From NCBI RefSeq assembly GCF_001424265.1, contig NZ_LMOV01000009.1, positions 1 to 64,000 of the forward strand: a stretch of 64,000 nucleotides of DNA. Reading direction: 5' to 3'. The DNA is from Acidovorax sp. Leaf160 (GTDB lineage Bacteria > Pseudomonadota > Gammaproteobacteria > Burkholderiales > Burkholderiaceae_C). The position numbers and the translations under genes were made by a program. Shown here one piece after another: positions 62,097-64,000 of the stretch. Every line of letters begins with the position of its first letter. Position 1 is the stretch's first letter. The notes under the pieces are model-generated. The model was not told the DNA's origin and did no database searches. It worked only from the letters and a program-made list of their open reading frames with translations.

Positions 62097-62113
62097 GCTA
62101 TTATTTTTATAGC
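62097..62113. repeat. dispersed hairpin repeat, copy E
   Basis: GCTAT-TATTTTT-ATAGC lies between the nadA stop and the pabB start. It is preceded by GGCTCCCGCGC at about 62066, the same left part as in copy B and in the metG linker. The orientation on the + strand is the same as in the other copies. Confidence 0.7.
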
Positions 62114-62118
62114 AGCAC

Positions 62119-63228
62119 TCAGGCAGCGCCGATGTGCGGCACCAGGGCGCCGGCCGGCTGTCCGCTCTTCAGCGCGGCGGTGAAGGCCAGCATGCGGTCG
62201 ATGGGCTGGCGTGCGCGCGGGATCAGGGCCGGGTCCACTTCGACCGCATTGGCGCCCGTTTCCAGCACGCGCGCCACATCGGCCAGTCCGTTCATCGCCA
62301 TCCACGGGCAGTGCGCGCAGCTCTTGCAGGTGGCGCTGTTGCCGGCAGTGGGCGCCTCGTAGAAGGTCTTGCCGGGGTTGAGCGTGCGCAGCTTGTGCAG
62401 CATGCCGCTGTCGGTGGCGACGATGAATTCGCGGGCCTGCGACGCGCGCGCGGCGTTCAGGATGGCGCTGGTGGAGCCCACCGCGTCGGCCAGCGCCACC
62501 ACGTCGGCAGGGCTCTCGGGGTGCACCAGCACCTGGGCCTGCGGGTGTTCGCGCTTCAGCTCCAGCAACTCCTGCGCCTTGAACTCGTCGTGCACGATGC
62601 AGGCGCCGTTCCAGAACAGCATGTCGGCGCCGGTCTGCTGCTGGATGTAGCCGCCCAGGTGCCGGTCGGGGGCCCACAGGATCTTGTGGCCGGCGGCATG
62701 CAGCGCGCCGACGATCTCCAGCGCGCAGCTGGAGGTGACCAGCCAGTCGGCCCGCGCCTTCACGGCCGCGCTGGTGTTGGCGTAGACGACCACGGTGCGG
62801 TCAGGATGCTGGTCGCAGAAGGCGCCGAAGGCGTCGATGGGGCAGCCCAGGTCGAGCGAGCAGGTGGCGTCCAGGTCGGGCATCAGCACCGTCTTGCCGG
62901 GCGACAGGATCTTGGCCGTCTCGCCCATGAAGCGCACGCCCGAGACGACCAGCGTCTGCGCCGCGTGGTCGCGGCCGAAGCGGGCCATCTCCAGCGAATC
63001 GCTGACCAGGCCACCGGTTTCCTCGGCCAGGTCCTGCAGGTCGGGGTGCACGTAGTAGTGCGACACCATCACCGCGTTGCGCTCCTTCAGCAGCCGGCGG
63101 ATGCGCTCCTTCAGCGCGGCGCGCTCGGGCAGCGAGGGCTCGGGCGGCACGCGCGCCCAGGCATGGCGGGTGGAGCAGGCGGCGCCTTCGGCCGGCTGCT
63201 CGTATTCGACGTCGATCACCGTGGTCAT
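62119..63228 (-). CDS. nadA: quinolinate synthase
   Basis: The 369-residue [4Fe-4S] enzyme condenses iminoaspartate with DHAP to quinolinate. The conserved parts are [48 protein letters not shown] with TSSCALEI, and [15 protein letters not shown], which hold the cluster cysteines. Its start overlaps the nadC stop by four bases (ATGA), so nadC is upstream and coupled. NadB, the enzyme before it in the pathway, is encoded at 53066. Confidence 0.96.
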   Translation of the reverse strand: MTTVIDVEYEQPAEGAACSTRHAWARVPPEPSLPERAALKERIRRLLKERNAVMVSHYYVHPDLQDLAEETGGLVSDSLEMARFGRDHAAQTLVVSGVRFMGETAKILSPGKTVLMPDLDATCSLDLGCPIDAFGAFCDQHPDRTVVVYANTSAAVKARADWLVTSSCALEIVGALHAAGHKILWAPDRHLGGYIQQQTGADMLFWNGACIVHDEFKAQELLELKREHPQAQVLVHPESPADVVALADAVGSTSAILNAARASQAREFIVATDSGMLHKLRTLNPGKTFYEAPTAGNSATCKSCAHCPWMAMNGLADVARVLETGANAVEVDPALIPRARQPIDRMLAFTAALKSGQPAGALVPHIGAA

Positions 63229-64000
63229 GCCAGCTCCTGCATCCGCATCGAAAAATCGATGGCCTTCACGTCCTTGGTCAGCGTGCCGATGGAGATGCGG
63301 TCGACGCCGGTCTCGGCCAGCGCCCGCAGCCCTTCCAGCGTCACGCCGCCGGAGATCTCAAGGATGGCCGGGCCGGCCGGGTGCGCCGCATTCAGGCGCA
63401 CGGCTTCGTTCAGCTGGGCCAGCGGCATGTTGTCCAGCAGGACCATGCGGGCGCCGGCCTGCAGCGCCTCGTCCAGCTGCGCCAGCGTCTCGCATTCGAT
63501 CTCGATGAACTTCGCCCCAGCGGCGGCGGCCTGTGCGGCGCGCAGCACGGCCGTCACGCCGCCGGCTGCGGCGATGTGGTTTTCCTTGATCAGCACCGCG
63601 TCGTGCAGCCCGATGCGGTGGTTGGTGCCGCCGCCCGCGCGCACCGCGTACTTCTGCGCCAGCCGCAGGCCGGGCAGGGTCTTGCGCGTATCGACGATGC
63701 GCGCGCGCGTGCCCGCCACCGTATCGACGTAGCGCCGTGTCTTCGTGGCCACGGCCGACAGCAGCTGCAGGAAGTTGAGCGCGGTGCGCTCGGCGCTCAG
63801 CAGCGCGCGGGCCTGGCCTTCGATGGTCAGCACCACCTCGTCCGCAGCGCAGCGCTGGCCCTCGCCCACCTGCCAGGTCACCTGCACGCCCGGGTCGAGC
63901 GCCCGCAGCGCGGCCTCCACCCACGGAGCGCCGCAGATCACGGCCTCCTCGCGCGCCAGCACGCGGGCACGAACGCGCCGGCCCGGGTCGATCAGGGCGG
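63225..64000 (-). CDS. nadC: nicotinate-nucleotide pyrophosphorylase (carboxylating), 5' part outside window
   Basis: The frame runs open to the right edge, so the N-terminus is missing. The visible 257 residues hold the phosphoribosyl-transferase barrel: [75 protein letters not shown] and [10 protein letters not shown]. It makes nicotinate mononucleotide from quinolinate and PRPP. An internal Met at 63962 is not the start, as the frame continues upstream with sensible sequence ([15 protein letters not shown]). Confidence 0.95.
   Translation of the reverse strand, partial: ALIDPGRRVRARVLAREEAVICGAPWVEAALRALDPGVQVTWQVGEGQRCAADEVVLTIEGQARALLSAERTALNFLQLLSAVATKTRRYVDTVAGTRARIVDTRKTLPGLRLAQKYAVRAGGGTNHRIGLHDAVLIKENHIAAAGGVTAVLRAAQAAAAGAKFIEIECETLAQLDEALQAGARMVLLDNMPLAQLNEAVRLNAAHPAGPAILEISGGVTLEGLRALAETGVDRISIGTLTKDVKAIDFSMRMQELA

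Overview
This 64 kb window is GC-rich chromosomal DNA with dense, mostly operonic coding. It most resembles a betaproteobacterium of the order Burkholderiales, family Comamonadaceae (Acidovorax-like). The evidence is the gene content (Bug-type solute receptors, a DUF3305/DUF3306 formate dehydrogenase cluster, a Cx14CxxC-type QueE, a DUF3460 protein), the strong GC3 bias that keeps antisense frames open, and a dispersed AT-rich hairpin repeat with a core like GCTAT-N7-ATAGC. The taxonomic call is an inference from protein character, not from a database search.

Layout: 1-302 holds the 3' tail of an IS30-type transposase and a tRNA-Ser(CGA) with its terminator. 414-10932 is a housekeeping region: VOC protein, methyltransferase, serS, a PLP dehydratase, two CBS-domain proteins, ispH, an FKBP isomerase, radC, a phytase-like lipoprotein and an Smr protein. 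11110-14921 is a histidine kinase/response regulator/PepSY operon divergent from a secreted PepSY protein, with direct repeats of 11-bp period between them. 15022-20404 holds a CpdB-like nucleotidase, a truncated haemoglobin and a large FtsX-type permease.

20480-37902 is a 17 kb formate module transcribed leftwards: LysR regulator, OFA-family transporter, FdhF/YdeP-type molybdoenzyme, FdhD with an extra N-terminal winged-helix-like domain, DUF3305, DUF3306, a multi-[4Fe-4S] protein, a TorD-type chaperone, a small Tat protein, FdhA, FdhB, a small lipoprotein, FdhC (cytochrome b), a small exported protein and a second FdhD. Together these encode formate or oxalate exchange, cofactor sulfuration, assembly and export of a periplasm-facing, Cys-dependent formate dehydrogenase, and electron transfer to quinone.

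37946-43877 holds apbC, a membrane-anchored nuclease-like protein, poxB and metG. 43927-51686 holds a YitT protein, an OmlA-like lipoprotein, and a catabolic operon (CoA-transferase, HMG-CoA-lyase-like enzyme, two Bug receptors). That operon faces a PrpR-like sigma-54 activator across an intergenic region that contains a near-consensus sigma-54 promoter. 51771-64000 is a cofactor region: scpA, nadB-bioA-bioD-bioF-queE in a tightly coupled run, queD, a CHMI-type isomerase, a DTW protein, a pabB-pabC fusion, nadA and the 3' part of nadC.

The most unusual signals are (i) a dispersed hairpin repeat that abuts the start codons of scpA and the DTW gene and appears in degenerate form inside the metG linker, (ii) the sigma-54-controlled CoA-transferase/lyase/Bug operon, and (iii) the uncharacterised small proteins and paired FdhD paralogues in the formate cluster. 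No CRISPR array, prophage or rRNA was seen. No stretch longer than 300 bases lacks a gene.
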